Numbered from the stretch's first letter, positions 51,811 through 60,494 are shown. The stretch: DNA of 64,000 nt from JAICXG01 sp963801255 (GCA_963801255.1 CAWDEC010000008.1:496001-560000); one strand, 5' to 3'. Made by a program: numbers and translations. The notes: generated from the sequence alone by a model not told the origin.

Positions 51811-52102
51811 CGCCACAAGAGGCTGATCGCGCTCCTTATGACTTTATCAGTGATGCAAACGACTGCGGCGGACCTCCACGTTTTTGCCCCCGCCAGTCTG
51901 ACTGCGAGAGAAGATGGACGAAGTAGAGGAGAAAGAGCTAATCGAGACGCCGAGTCGGAGCGATGTGCTCGAAAAGTCACTCGTCGTCGTGACGCCCGCC
52001 GATTCTCACCTAACGATGAGAAAGATGTCTAATCGGCGTCGCGCGGAGTTTCGCAGGATCACGCTGACCGACCCGCAGGCTAAGTCTCTCGAATCGCCCT
52101 GA
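51811..52102 (+). pseudogene. modA: modA remnant (molybdate-binding protein)
   Basis: Translated from around 51811, one frame gives a signal peptide and the mature N-terminus of ModA (LIALLMTLSVMQTTAADLHVFAPASLTA). At about 51905 the frame shifts: from 51913 the neighbouring frame gives KMDEVEEKELIETPSRSDVLEKSLVVVTPADSHLTM and RRITLTDPQ, the middle of ModA. The segment normally between these (some 45 residues with the substrate-binding loop) is missing, and so is the last third, since a TGA at 52100 meets the modB ATG. Two deletions have removed substrate-binding parts, so this cannot make working ModA as sequenced. Confidence 0.8.
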
Positions 52103-52779
52103 TGTGGCTGGCGCCCGATGAATGGCAGGCGACGCGCTTCACGCTTCTCGCCTGCGCCCTAAGCACGGCGCTTATCTTGCCTTTCGGTCTTGCCATTGCG
52201 TGGTTGCTCGCGCGAAGGCGTTGGCTCGGCAAGTCGGTGGTTGAAACGATCGTCACTTTGCCGTTGGTCATGCCGCCGGTCGCGACTGGACTTATCCTGC
52301 TCGAGCTCCTCGGCCGCCGAGGCTCGTTAGGCGGATTTCTCCATCGACGCTTCGATTTCGATGTCGTTTTCACCTGGCGCGCCGTCGTCATTGCGGCCGC
52401 GGTCATGTCGTTCCCGCTTCTTGTTCGCTCAGCACGGGTCGGCTTTCAGGAAGTGAACCAGCGTTACGAGCAAATGGCCCGTTCGTTAGGCGCGGGCGAG
52501 TGGCGTGTTTTCTTAACCATTTCGCTGCCACTTGCGGCGCGTCCCATTCTTGGCGGCATCTTGCTGGCCTTCGCCCGCGCGGTTGGCGAATTCGGGGCGA
52601 CGATTCTGGTCGCGGGAAATATTCCAGGCGAAACGACGACGCTTTCGCTCCGTATTTATGAGGCGGTGCAGCTTGGCCACGATGCGACCGCGTATCGCCT
52701 GCTGGTGGTCTGCATTATCATCGCATTCATCGCGGTTTTTTTGGCCGAATGGCTTTTGCGCCGGAGGCAGATGCAATGA
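52102..52779 (+). CDS. modB: Molybdate ABC transporter permease ModB
   Basis: ModB is the membrane channel of the molybdate importer. The 225 residues have five or six membrane segments, the start LAPDEWQATRFTLLACALSTAL, PLVMPPVATGLILLELLGRRG near 55-75 and the EAA loop MARSLGAGEWRVFLTISLPLAARPILGG near 130-155. Its ATG overlaps the TGA of the modA remnant, and its own TGA overlaps the modC ATG, so the original operon order modA-modB-modC is intact. Two dispersed octamers (52325, 52484) encode Ser-Leu-Gly. Confidence 0.93.
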   Translation: MWLAPDEWQATRFTLLACALSTALILPFGLAIAWLLARRRWLGKSVVETIVTLPLVMPPVATGLILLELLGRRGSLGGFLHRRFDFDVVFTWRAVVIAAAVMSFPLLVRSARVGFQEVNQRYEQMARSLGAGEWRVFLTISLPLAARPILGGILLAFARAVGEFGATILVAGNIPGETTTLSLRIYEAVQLGHDATAYRLLVVCIIIAFIAVFLAEWLLRRRQMQ

Positions 52780-53423
52780 AGCTCGAACTGCGCGAGGTCA
52801 AGCTGCCGCTCTCCGAATTCGTCCTGGAGGTCGATGCCGAACTTACTTCGTCACGGACGACAATTTTCGGGCCTTCCGGTGCAGGAAAAACGTCCTTACT
52901 GGAATTGATTGCCGGATTGCGCGCGGCTGATTGTGAGCTGATTCGCTTCAATGGCGTTACCTTTGCCGATGCCACTTCATCGCTCCTTGTTAGGCAACGC
53001 CGAGTTGGTTATGTGCCGCAGGATGACTTGCTTTTTCCGCATTTCGACGTGCGCCGCAATTTGCTTTACGGGCGTCCAAAAAATCCCTGTGATCCGGCGT
53101 TTTCTCTCGAACGTGTGACGCGATTTCTGCGGATCGAATCGCTGCTTGATCGAAACGTGAGGCAGCTTTCACGGGGCGAGCGACAACGAGTGACGATTGG
53201 CCGCGCACTTCTCTCTGAGCCGCGCCTCCTCCTGCTCGACGAACCACTGACCGGACTTGATGGCGAGCTGCGCGATGCGGTTCTCGATCAGCTTAAAGTT
53301 CTGCCTGAGGAATTTGATTTGCCGATGCTTTACGTGACACACGATCGTACGGAAGCAGCCGCGCTCTGTGAGGAGGTCATCTTCTTCGAGCGCGGCCAAA
53401 TCGTCAGGCGCGAAAAGTGGTAG
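52776..53423 (+). CDS. modC: Molybdate ABC transporter ATPase ModC (short, no TOBE domain)
   Basis: The ATPase has Walker A FGPSGAGKTSL near 31-41, a Q-loop (VPQDDLLFPHFDVRRNL near 81), the signature LSRGERQRVTIGRAL near 130 and Walker B LLLLDEPLTGLDGEL near 150. The 215 residues end just after the H-loop (YVTHDRTEA near 190); typical ModC proteins are about 350 residues and carry C-terminal TOBE/Mop molybdate-binding domains, which are absent here. The ATG at 52776 overlaps the modB stop. A short ModC is known in some lineages, so this may be natural. Confidence 0.88.
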   Translation: MKLELREVKLPLSEFVLEVDAELTSSRTTIFGPSGAGKTSLLELIAGLRAADCELIRFNGVTFADATSSLLVRQRRVGYVPQDDLLFPHFDVRRNLLYGRPKNPCDPAFSLERVTRFLRIESLLDRNVRQLSRGERQRVTIGRALLSEPRLLLLDEPLTGLDGELRDAVLDQLKVLPEEFDLPMLYVTHDRTEAAALCEEVIFFERGQIVRREKW

Positions 53424-53913
53424 AACGACTATTGCCGGGACGTGATTGCAGATCGAGCTTCGGCGCGGTTTCGGGCGTCCAGGGGTTTCGCTCATGATTG
53501 CTCGCGAGAATCTGCTCTGCCTGCTCGCGGAGCAGGTGCAGCAATCCTGCAACATCGAAGCGATGGCGCATGGGCGCGTAGGGCGAGAGATTTTTTTCCG
53601 CCAATCGAAACAGACGCACGGCGGGATGCAATCGTCGCCCATCCTTGGGATGGTTTGGACGCGCATAGTGTTTCTGCAAATGCACAAAGCCGCCCGCAGC
53701 CTGAATCAAGCCTTTGAAATAATTGGAATCGTCCGACTTCGTCCGCAGCCAAAGATGCTCGAGCACATCATGCGCTTCGTAATAGCGCTGCTCGTTCCAA
53801 CAGCGGAAGAATCCGATATAACAGGGATGTTCCGCGATGTCGTCCGGCTCAAAGCCAACCCGCCCGCCACTCAGCTCCGCTACGAATTCGGAAATTCTTT
53901 GGCCTTTGTTCAC
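53404..53913 (-). CDS. DUF309 family protein
   Basis: The 169 residues contain the DUF309 signature FFRCWNEQRYYEAHDVLEHLWLRTKSDDSNYFKGLIQAAGGFVHLQKH (about 34-80), a helical bundle domain of unknown function. The start is GTG at 53913. The last 20 bases overlap the modC end on the other strand. Confidence 0.88.
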   Translation of the reverse strand: MNKGQRISEFVAELSGGRVGFEPDDIAEHPCYIGFFRCWNEQRYYEAHDVLEHLWLRTKSDDSNYFKGLIQAAGGFVHLQKHYARPNHPKDGRRLHPAVRLFRLAEKNLSPYAPMRHRFDVAGLLHLLREQAEQILASNHERNPWTPETAPKLDLQSRPGNSRSTTFRA

Positions 53914-54005
53914 GAAAAGCTTAGCTTCGTGGTGGCGGAGATGACCGGCAACCCAGCACGCTTTCTTTTTCTAAGGGAGAGCTGTGGCGCGGCGGCGGGT
54001 AGGGG

Positions 54006-55289
54006 ATGACCTCGGTCGGGCTCACCTTTCTCCTCCTCGCGATCGCTGTTCTGGCCGCCTGCTCGGCACTCTTTTCCGGTCTGGAAACGGCACTTTTTGC
54101 TCTGAAAAGTCACCAAATCCAGCGCTTGCAGGGTCAACACCCGTCCTTGACAGAATTTCTGCGCACGTTTCGCGATAACCCGCGTCGCGTCCTCAACGTC
54201 CTCCTGCTCGGCGACACGATGGTCAATGTGCCGCTCGTGATTCTTTGCCTGGTGCTCATTTGGGAAAGCCCGCTGGGCAATCACCTGCCGTCGTGGCTCG
54301 CGGCGCTCGTCATTTTTGCCATCGTCGTTTTGCTTTGTGACCTGATCCCAAAGTTGCTTGCCCTTTCCACCGCCTACCGCATTTCGGCTTTCGGCGTTTT
54401 GACGCTCAGGATCATGATGCCGCTGCTCGACCGGGTCGGGCATTTCCTGGAAAACGCCAGCACCTTCCTGATCGATCGATTCACTCCCGCGAGACTGCGT
54501 GTGCGACCGCAGATGAGCGACGAGGAGCTCGAGACATTGGTCGAAATGGGCGAAGCCGAAGGCACTTTGCACGAAGCCGAAGGCGAGATGATCCAGGAAA
54601 TCATCAAGCTGGGAGACAAGACGGCGAAGGATTGTATGACGCCGCGTGTCGACACTTTTGCGGTGCCGGATGATTTGCCTAACGACGAGGCGCTCGCGCT
54701 CTTCAAGCGACGGCGGCATCGACGCGTGCCGGTTTACGCTGAGACGCCCGACCAGATCGTAGGGCTCGTAGACGTGAAAAAGTTTCTGCTCGATTCGAGG
54801 CAACATTACACCGAAACGCTCATCCCTCCGTCATTCGTCCCGGAGACGATGGCCGCGATCGATTTGCTGCGAGGCTTTCTTTCGCACCCACAAGGCCTCG
54901 CAATCGTGGTGGACGAATTCGGCGGAACCGAAGGCATTATTACCCTCGGCGATATCATCGAGGAGATTTTGAGCGACGCCGCACCGTTGGGTGATGCCGG
55001 GCTTTACATCAGGCCGCTGGAAGACGGACGGTTTATCGTAAGTGGGAGCGCGCGACTGGACGACCTCACCGAACACCTCGGCTTCGAGATAAACGCCGAT
55101 GGAATCGACACCATCGGCGGCTACGTTTTCAACCGTCTCGGTTATCTGCCTAACGTGGGTACGCGGCTGGAAATTCCGCGTCTGGTCATCACAACGCGCC
55201 GCGTGAGTCGCAAGCGGATCGAAGAACTGCTCCTGGAAAAAACCGGTGCAGGCGCGGAAGCCGAATCCGCTTCTGGCGAGCAGATATGA
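54006..55289 (+). CDS. CNNM/CBS-domain transporter-like protein (HlyC/CorC family)
   Basis: The protein of 427 residues combines an N-terminal CNNM membrane domain (four hydrophobic segments, about 5-150), two CBS domains (about 200-320, with CMTPRVDTFAVPDD and GLVDVKKFLL) and a C-terminal CorC_HlyC domain (about 340-420). Such proteins are linked to Mg2+/Co2+ efflux. It overlaps the next CNNM gene by 4 bases, so the two are translated together. Octamer copies at 54677 and 55148 encode LPN. Confidence 0.92.
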   Translation: MTSVGLTFLLLAIAVLAACSALFSGLETALFALKSHQIQRLQGQHPSLTEFLRTFRDNPRRVLNVLLLGDTMVNVPLVILCLVLIWESPLGNHLPSWLAALVIFAIVVLLCDLIPKLLALSTAYRISAFGVLTLRIMMPLLDRVGHFLENASTFLIDRFTPARLRVRPQMSDEELETLVEMGEAEGTLHEAEGEMIQEIIKLGDKTAKDCMTPRVDTFAVPDDLPNDEALALFKRRRHRRVPVYAETPDQIVGLVDVKKFLLDSRQHYTETLIPPSFVPETMAAIDLLRGFLSHPQGLAIVVDEFGGTEGIITLGDIIEEILSDAAPLGDAGLYIRPLEDGRFIVSGSARLDDLTEHLGFEINADGIDTIGGYVFNRLGYLPNVGTRLEIPRLVITTRRVSRKRIEELLLEKTGAGAEAESASGEQI

Positions 55290-56233
55290 TCAGCTGGTTC
55301 GTCATCGTTCTTTGCTGGTTCGCTTCGTTTGTTTTCAACGGCATCGAGGCCGGCCTTCTCTCACTCGATCAGGTGCGATTGCGGCACCAGGTGAAGCTGC
55401 GCAATCCGTCGGCCATTCGGTTGGATCGATTGCTTAAGAAACCGGAACGGCTTCTAGCCACCATCCTTCTCGTGACGAACTTTGCCGATATCGCAGGCTT
55501 GCTCCTGTTCGCCCAACAATTGGTGCGATTGTTAGGCTGGGCCGGCTATCCGGTCGCGCTGCTCGTTGCGGCCCCGATCTATCTCTTCCTTCTCGGCGTC
55601 CTGCCCAAATCGCTTTTCCGCCGCTTTCCCTATCGCGCGCTTGCTGCGCTCGCCGGTTTGCTTGCCTTTACCTCGCGTGCGCTTTGGCCAGTCTTGGAAT
55701 TAGGCACACTTGTTGGTCGGCTATTTTTCCGCCGCACCGATGCGCGCCCCCGTCTTTTCGCGGCGCGAGAAGATTTGAAACAGCTTACGGTGGAAAGCGA
55801 ACGCCAGGGCGCGTTGACTTCCGTTGAGCGTGAGCTGATCCACAACGTGGTCGACTTCCGCACCGTGAAGGTGTCGGACGTCATGGTTCCGCGGCGCAGT
55901 GTGATCGCCGCCACACCGGAGACGACCATTCCCGACCTTCTCGCCCTGAGCCAACGCACGTCCATCGATCGTATCCCGATCCTGGCGGAAAACGATCACG
56001 CTCTTGGCCTCGTGAATGTCTTCGACATTCTGCTCGACCAAAGCCCGCCTCGAGACTTACGCGATTACACCCGGCCAATCGTCTCCGCGCTTGAGACCGA
56101 ATCAGCTTACCGAACCATTCGTCGGCTGCGCGCCGCACAATTGACTTTGGCCGCAGTCTTTGATGAAAAGAGCAAGCTTGCCGGAGTGGTGACGCTGGAA
56201 GATCTCGTTAGGCGACTGGTGAAAAGCGGCTAG
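55286..56233 (+). CDS. Second CNNM/CBS-domain protein (short form)
   Basis: The 315 residues have the CNNM membrane domain (about 1-130) and two CBS domains (about 185-315, with DVMVPRRSVIAATPETT and ALGLVNVFDILL), ending VVTLEDLVRRLVKSG. It lacks the C-terminal CorC_HlyC domain of its partner. A tandem of full and short CNNM proteins suggests a heterodimer. The octamer at 56206 encodes LVRR. Confidence 0.9.
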   Translation: MISWFVIVLCWFASFVFNGIEAGLLSLDQVRLRHQVKLRNPSAIRLDRLLKKPERLLATILLVTNFADIAGLLLFAQQLVRLLGWAGYPVALLVAAPIYLFLLGVLPKSLFRRFPYRALAALAGLLAFTSRALWPVLELGTLVGRLFFRRTDARPRLFAAREDLKQLTVESERQGALTSVERELIHNVVDFRTVKVSDVMVPRRSVIAATPETTIPDLLALSQRTSIDRIPILAENDHALGLVNVFDILLDQSPPRDLRDYTRPIVSALETESAYRTIRRLRAAQLTLAAVFDEKSKLAGVVTLEDLVRRLVKSG

Positions 56234-56243
56234 GTGGCGCCGA

Positions 56244-56267
56244 CCTTGCCCTCAATAAGGGGCAAGG
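56244..56267. terminator. Terminator hairpin between convergent genes
   Basis: CCTTGCCC (56244-56251) and GGGCAAGG (56260-56267) form a perfect 8-bp stem with an 8-base loop. It sits between the CNNM operon and the convergent lipoprotein gene and overlaps the last codons of the latter, so it could serve both. Confidence 0.5.
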
Positions 56268-56755
56268 ACTTGGAACGCCACCACGCGGCCGTTTTGGAAT
56301 GACACCGTCTTTACCGGATACTCCACTGTCGCCGGGAAAGGATAATAGAACGGGTCCCAGAAGGGATCGGCGGCATATGCAAAGAAACGATGGCCGTGGC
56401 GGACTCCGACAAACGAAACACGATTGGCAAAGCCCCAGCCGCCATACCCGCCAGCGCCGTAGTACGGTCCGTAGGCCGCACTTGTCGCGGTATAAACCCA
56501 TGTCTCCGTCGCCTGATCATGCACCATCCCGGTCGTCTTCTGCCGAGGCCCACCCCACGCCAGGTAAACAGCCTGCGGCGACATGCCGCCACGGATTTTG
56601 CCCTCGGTAACAAGTGCGCGATCCTGCGGCGAAAGAGCATCGAACGCCGGGCGGTCCGCCTCAATGCGTGAAGAGACCGTGCTGCAGCTAGAAAGAATGA
56701 ACGCGGTCGTTGCAAACGACGCCAGCAATACCCACCAAGACAATTGACGTCTCAT
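56252..56755 (-). CDS. Putative lipoprotein with Gly/Tyr-rich centre
   Basis: The 167 residues begin with a lipoprotein signal (FILSSC, Cys near 24), then a segment with RGGMSPQAVYLAWGGPRQK (about 55-73) that recalls SmpA/OmlA-type outer-membrane assembly lipoproteins, then a Tyr/Gly-rich stretch (YGPYYGAGGYGGWGF, about 95-110). Function unknown; a role in the envelope is inference. Confidence 0.78.
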   Translation of the reverse strand: MRRQLSWWVLLASFATTAFILSSCSTVSSRIEADRPAFDALSPQDRALVTEGKIRGGMSPQAVYLAWGGPRQKTTGMVHDQATETWVYTATSAAYGPYYGAGGYGGWGFANRVSFVGVRHGHRFFAYAADPFWDPFYYPFPATVEYPVKTVSFQNGRVVAFQVLAPY

Positions 56756-56870
56756 ATTTAAGTAAGCGTAAACTCGAGCAGGAAAGCGTCAAACATCGAT
56801 CGGCTGACGGGGCCATTCGAAAGGTAACGAGATTGTTACTGGCCCATGCGTGCTCCGACATCTTGATCAC

Positions 56871-56889
56871 GCTAACTCCCGGCGTTAGC
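56871..56889 (+). promoter_or_regulatory. Hairpin just upstream of moaA
   Basis: GCTAAC (56871-56876) and GTTAGC (56884-56889) form a 6-bp stem with a 7-base loop, ending 8 bases before the moaA ATG where a ribosome site should be. It could limit translation. A weaker stem (GTAAC/GTTAC) lies at about 56824-56838. No Moco riboswitch consensus was recognised. Confidence 0.35.
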
Positions 56890-56897
56890 CTCACTTC

Positions 56898-57899
56898 ATG
56901 GAGGATCGCTTCGGCCATCGCATTTCGTATTTGCGGGTTTCGATTACCGATCGTTGTAACGAACGTTGCACCTACTGCATGCCGCAGGAGCTGCAGGAAT
57001 GGCTCCCGCGCCAGGACATTCTCACTTTTGAGGAAACGCTCCGACTCATTCGTATCGCAAGTGAACTTGGTGTAACCAAGCTGCGCATCACGGGTGGCGA
57101 ACCGCTCACTCGCCGCGATGTGATTCAACTTTTTCGTCAGCTTCCCGACCTGACAAACTTGCGCGACCTTGGACTCTCCACCAACGGCACGCTCCTGACA
57201 CGCGAAGTGGAGCCCGGCCTAACGATGGCCGAAGCGGTCCGCGCCTGCGGTTTCAGATCGGTCAATATCTCGCTCGACACGCTTGATCGCGCAGAGTATG
57301 CGCGCATTACCGGCCGCGATCTTTTGCCGGATGTGATTGCTGGAATTGATGCTGCGCGAGCGGCTGGTTTTTCGCAGGTGAAAATCAATTCGGTTTTGAT
57401 GCGTGGACGAAACGAAAATGCCCTAACGAGTCTGGTTGAGTTCGCTGCGGAACGAAATCTTCTTCTGCGTTTCATCGAACTGATGCCGGTCACCACAACT
57501 GAGGTGCTCTCCGACCGAAATTTTCTTCCCGTCGCGGAAGCGAAGCGCACGATCGAGTCAAAATTCGGTTCGCTCATTCCACAGCCGGAATTCAAAACCA
57601 ACGGACCTGCCACTTATTACCAGGTGCCGGGGCGCGCGCAGCGCATCGGTTTCATCGGCGCGATAACCAATCTGCATTTCTGCGAAAGCTGTAACAAGCT
57701 GCGCCTGACCTGCGACGGAAAGTTGCGCCCCTGTCTCGGCAGTTATCTCGAGTTCGACATCATGACGCCGCTTCGTGCAGGAGCGAGTGACGCGGAACTG
57801 CGCCAGTTTTTCCTGAACGTTGTGGAACGCAAACCGGAGCAGCACGATTTTCGCACTACCTACCAGCCCGGCCGCAAAATGGTCGCGATCGGCGGCTAA
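56898..57899 (+). CDS. moaA: GTP 3',8-cyclase MoaA
   Basis: MoaA is the radical-SAM enzyme of the first step of molybdenum-cofactor synthesis. The N-terminal cluster motif is RCNERCTYC (Cys near 20, 24, 27) and the C-terminal cluster motif FCESCNKLRLTCDGKLRPCLG is near 258-278. The family GGEPLTRRD block is near 68. The 333 residues are complete. moaC follows 3 bases later, so the two are one unit. Confidence 0.95.
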   Translation: MEDRFGHRISYLRVSITDRCNERCTYCMPQELQEWLPRQDILTFEETLRLIRIASELGVTKLRITGGEPLTRRDVIQLFRQLPDLTNLRDLGLSTNGTLLTREVEPGLTMAEAVRACGFRSVNISLDTLDRAEYARITGRDLLPDVIAGIDAARAAGFSQVKINSVLMRGRNENALTSLVEFAAERNLLLRFIELMPVTTTEVLSDRNFLPVAEAKRTIESKFGSLIPQPEFKTNGPATYYQVPGRAQRIGFIGAITNLHFCESCNKLRLTCDGKLRPCLGSYLEFDIMTPLRAGASDAELRQFFLNVVERKPEQHDFRTTYQPGRKMVAIGG

Positions 57900-57902
57900 C
57901 GA

Positions 57903-58364
57903 ATGAGCCACCTGAGCCACATCGCGAGCGATGGCAGCGCGAAGATGGTCGATGTTTCGGCCAAGCCGGTCAGTTACCGAGAGGCAGTCGCGAGCGGTCG
58001 GATCGAGCTGCAGTCCGCGACTCTCGAGCTGATCGCCTCGGATCGGATTGCAAAGGGAAACGTTTTTGCCACTGCGCGTATCGCCGGTATTCAGGCAGCG
58101 AAACAAACAGCGCAGCTCATTCCGCTGTGTCATCCCTTGAGTTTGAGCCACGTGGAAATCGGCCTAACGAGTGGCGACGCCTGCATCGAAGTCACGTGTA
58201 CCGCGCGTACTACCGCACAGACTGGCGTGGAAATGGAGGCGCTTACCGGTGTCGCTGTCGCCCTTCTTACCGTCTACGACATGTGTAAAGCGGTCGACAA
58301 GGAGTTGCAGATTGGTGCGATCAAATTGCTCCGAAAGACGAAGACTAGGGCTGGACAAGATTAG
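57903..58364 (+). CDS. moaC: Cyclic pyranopterin monophosphate synthase MoaC
   Basis: MoaC converts the MoaA product to cPMP. The 153 residues start SHLSHIASDGSAKMVDVSAKPVSYREAVASG and contain IPLCHPLSLSHVEI near 78 and GVEMEALTGVAVALLTVYDMCKAVDK near 110-135, all typical. The octamer at 58162-58169 encodes GLTS. The next gene, mog, starts 60 bases later. Confidence 0.95.
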   Translation: MSHLSHIASDGSAKMVDVSAKPVSYREAVASGRIELQSATLELIASDRIAKGNVFATARIAGIQAAKQTAQLIPLCHPLSLSHVEIGLTSGDACIEVTCTARTTAQTGVEMEALTGVAVALLTVYDMCKAVDKELQIGAIKLLRKTKTRAGQD

Positions 58365-58424
58365 CAGGATGAGGAAAAACGCTCCTCGCCGCGAATTCTG
58401 TTAATTGTATCAATCCTGTTTCCA

Positions 58425-58907
58425 ATGCAGATCACCGTCGGCATCATCACCGTTTCCGATCGCGCCAGCCAAGGCGAATACGAGGATCTTGGTGGACCTG
58501 CACTCAAACAGGTAGCCGTTCAAAGTGGCTGGGACGTCCTTGCCGAAGCAGTCGTGCCCGATGATCTCACGCGGGTGCAGGAAACCATCCGGTCGTTTTC
58601 GGAGCAAGGCTGCGGCTTGGTCCTGACGACCGGAGGTACCGGAATTGCGGAGCGTGACATTACACCGGAGGCGATTCGCGGTCTCATGCGGCTCGAGCTG
58701 CCGGGTTTCGGCGAAGTGATGCGCGCGGAATCGATGAAGATCACCACCAATGCGATCCTTTCGCGCAACCTTGCCGCCGTCGTCGGTCGATCGCTGGTCA
58801 TCGCGCTGCCAGGAAAGCCGACTGGCGCGGTGGAATGTCTTGGCTTTGTCATGGGCGCGATTCCACATGGTGTGGCGCTAGCCCAGCGCGTGCCTACTTC
58901 TTGTTAA
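58425..58907 (+). CDS. mog: Molybdopterin adenylyltransferase MogA/MoaB
   Basis: The enzyme adenylates molybdopterin before metal insertion. The 160 residues show ITVSDRASQGEYEDLGGP near 8-25, TTGGTGIAERDITPEAI near 66-82 and ALPGKPTGAVECLGF near 125-140. It belongs to the MogA/MoaB family, and operon placement after moaA-moaC fits. MoaD, MoaE and MoeA are not in the window. Confidence 0.92.
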   Translation: MQITVGIITVSDRASQGEYEDLGGPALKQVAVQSGWDVLAEAVVPDDLTRVQETIRSFSEQGCGLVLTTGGTGIAERDITPEAIRGLMRLELPGFGEVMRAESMKITTNAILSRNLAAVVGRSLVIALPGKPTGAVECLGFVMGAIPHGVALAQRVPTSC

Positions 58908-58952
58908 GGGAATTTCGTGAATCCAAAACCGCACCTTGCCGCATCTCACTAG

Positions 58953-59606
58953 ATGACCATGAAAAGAGTCCATAGCCTTCTCGCATTTTTGCCTTTGATC
59001 CTTGCCCTGACCGGTTGCGACTGGCGCGGGATTCGGGGCAACGGCCACGTCACGACCGAACAACGTTCTCTTGGGAACTTCAGCCGCCTGGACGCAGGCG
59101 GTTATTACAAGGTCGAATGGCATCCGGGTCCGGTATCGTTTAGCCTAACGACGGACGAAAATCTCCTTTCACATATTAAAACCTCGGTGCAGGGCGACGT
59201 GCTGAAGTTGGAAATGCACGGTCCCATCTCGCCGACGAGCGGAGTGAAAGTCGAGATCACCAGTCCTTCTTTGACCGGGGCACGCCTGAGTGGCGCCCTG
59301 CAAATGAGCGCGACATCACTCACTGGCGGAACCTTTGCGCTTGAGACCAGCGGCGCGACCAAAATTGCGCTCTCCGGCCAGGTGAATCGGCTCCTCGCCA
59401 GCTTGACGGGCGCAAGCAAATTGCAGGCGGATGATCTGGTGGCCCGGGATGTTGAGATATCCGTTACCGGTGCGGGTAAAGCCGATGTCTACGCCTCCAA
59501 TCTCTTGCGCGCCGCCATTACCGGCGCGGGTAACGTGAGCTACCATGGGAATCCCAAATCGGTCGAGAAAAAGATCGCGGGTGCAGGCAAGATCGAGGCG
59601 CGCTGA
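58953..59606 (+). CDS. Head GIN domain (DUF2807) lipoprotein
   Basis: The 217 residues begin with a lipoprotein signal (LALTGC, Cys near 22) and continue as a repetitive beta-helix-like DUF2807 domain with repeats of the type SGATKIALSGQV, TGASKLQADDL, TGAGKADVYASNLLRAAITGAGNVSYHGNP and AGAGKIEA. Function unknown; surface or periplasmic adhesin-like roles have been suggested. The octamer at 59143-59150 lies in its first third. Confidence 0.88.
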   Translation: MTMKRVHSLLAFLPLILALTGCDWRGIRGNGHVTTEQRSLGNFSRLDAGGYYKVEWHPGPVSFSLTTDENLLSHIKTSVQGDVLKLEMHGPISPTSGVKVEITSPSLTGARLSGALQMSATSLTGGTFALETSGATKIALSGQVNRLLASLTGASKLQADDLVARDVEISVTGAGKADVYASNLLRAAITGAGNVSYHGNPKSVEKKIAGAGKIEAR

Positions 59607-59744
59607 TTTGGTGGTAACCTAGAGCGGGATACGCGGCGCTCGTGCGCAAGCAAGACGATTTGCCTAACGAGGCATTGATTGCCGTCAGATCCCCGCCATC
59701 GTGACGCTTGACCCTCTTAAGGATGCGGCCACAAACTTTGCGTC

Positions 59745-60494
59745 GTGCCCGACATAACTCCTGTTTTTCCCGTTTTCGGTCCGGCACATCTCGTCGTCAT
59801 TTGCCTAACGATCATCGTCCCGGTCGGCCTTGGCGTGGCCGTGCGGCTGAGCGGCTCGCGGCGCACCGACCGCGCAGTCGCGAGTTGCCTCGCATTGCTT
59901 CTCCTCGTGAACTACGTCGGTTACGCAGTTTATCTTTGGCAGCACGGGCAGTTTTTTTGGAGGCAGGCTTTGCCATTTCAACTCTGCGATTGGGCGATGG
60001 TCACCGTTATCGTTGCGCTGATCGCCGATCGCCGCGGCTGGATGGAGGTCTCGTACTTTTGGGGAATCGGCGGGACGTTCCAGGCGATTCTCACGCCGAA
60101 TCTGCAGGTCAATTTTCCCGACATTCGGGCGATTAGCTTTTTTATCTCACACTGCGGCATCGTCGCCGGCGTCGTCTACTTTCTACTCGCGCGGCGCTTT
60201 CGTCCCACTCTAGGATCCGTCGCTCGCACCCTCCTTTGGTCGCAACTTTATCTCGTCGCGGCGCTCGTCGTCGATCATCTCACCGGTGTGAACTATGGGT
60301 TCCTTCTGCACAAACCGGTCGTGCATTCGATCCTCGATTTTCTCTCTGAGACACGCTGGATTTACATCCTTGAATTGGAAGGATTAGCATTACTCTTCTT
60401 CACCATCCTTTACGCACCTTGGGCGATTACCGCTCTTTTGAGTCGATCTCCAGGGGGAGGGTCAGTTTTTACGCCCAAGGGGCAACTTCGGTAA
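59745..60494 (+). CDS. TIGR02206 family membrane protein (YwaF-like)
   Basis: The 249 residues carry about seven membrane segments and the family pattern FGPAHLVVICLTI near 12, LPFQLCDWAMVTVIVALI near 77-95, FWGIGGTFQAILTPNLQVNFPD near 108-130, FFISHCGIVAG near 136 and DHLTGVNYGFLLHKP near 178. Function unknown. The start is GTG at 59745. It lies after two dispersed octamers (59662, 59803), one of them inside the gene. Confidence 0.88.
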   Translation: MPDITPVFPVFGPAHLVVICLTIIVPVGLGVAVRLSGSRRTDRAVASCLALLLLVNYVGYAVYLWQHGQFFWRQALPFQLCDWAMVTVIVALIADRRGWMEVSYFWGIGGTFQAILTPNLQVNFPDIRAISFFISHCGIVAGVVYFLLARRFRPTLGSVARTLLWSQLYLVAALVVDHLTGVNYGFLLHKPVVHSILDFLSETRWIYILELEGLALLFFTILYAPWAITALLSRSPGGGSVFTPKGQLR

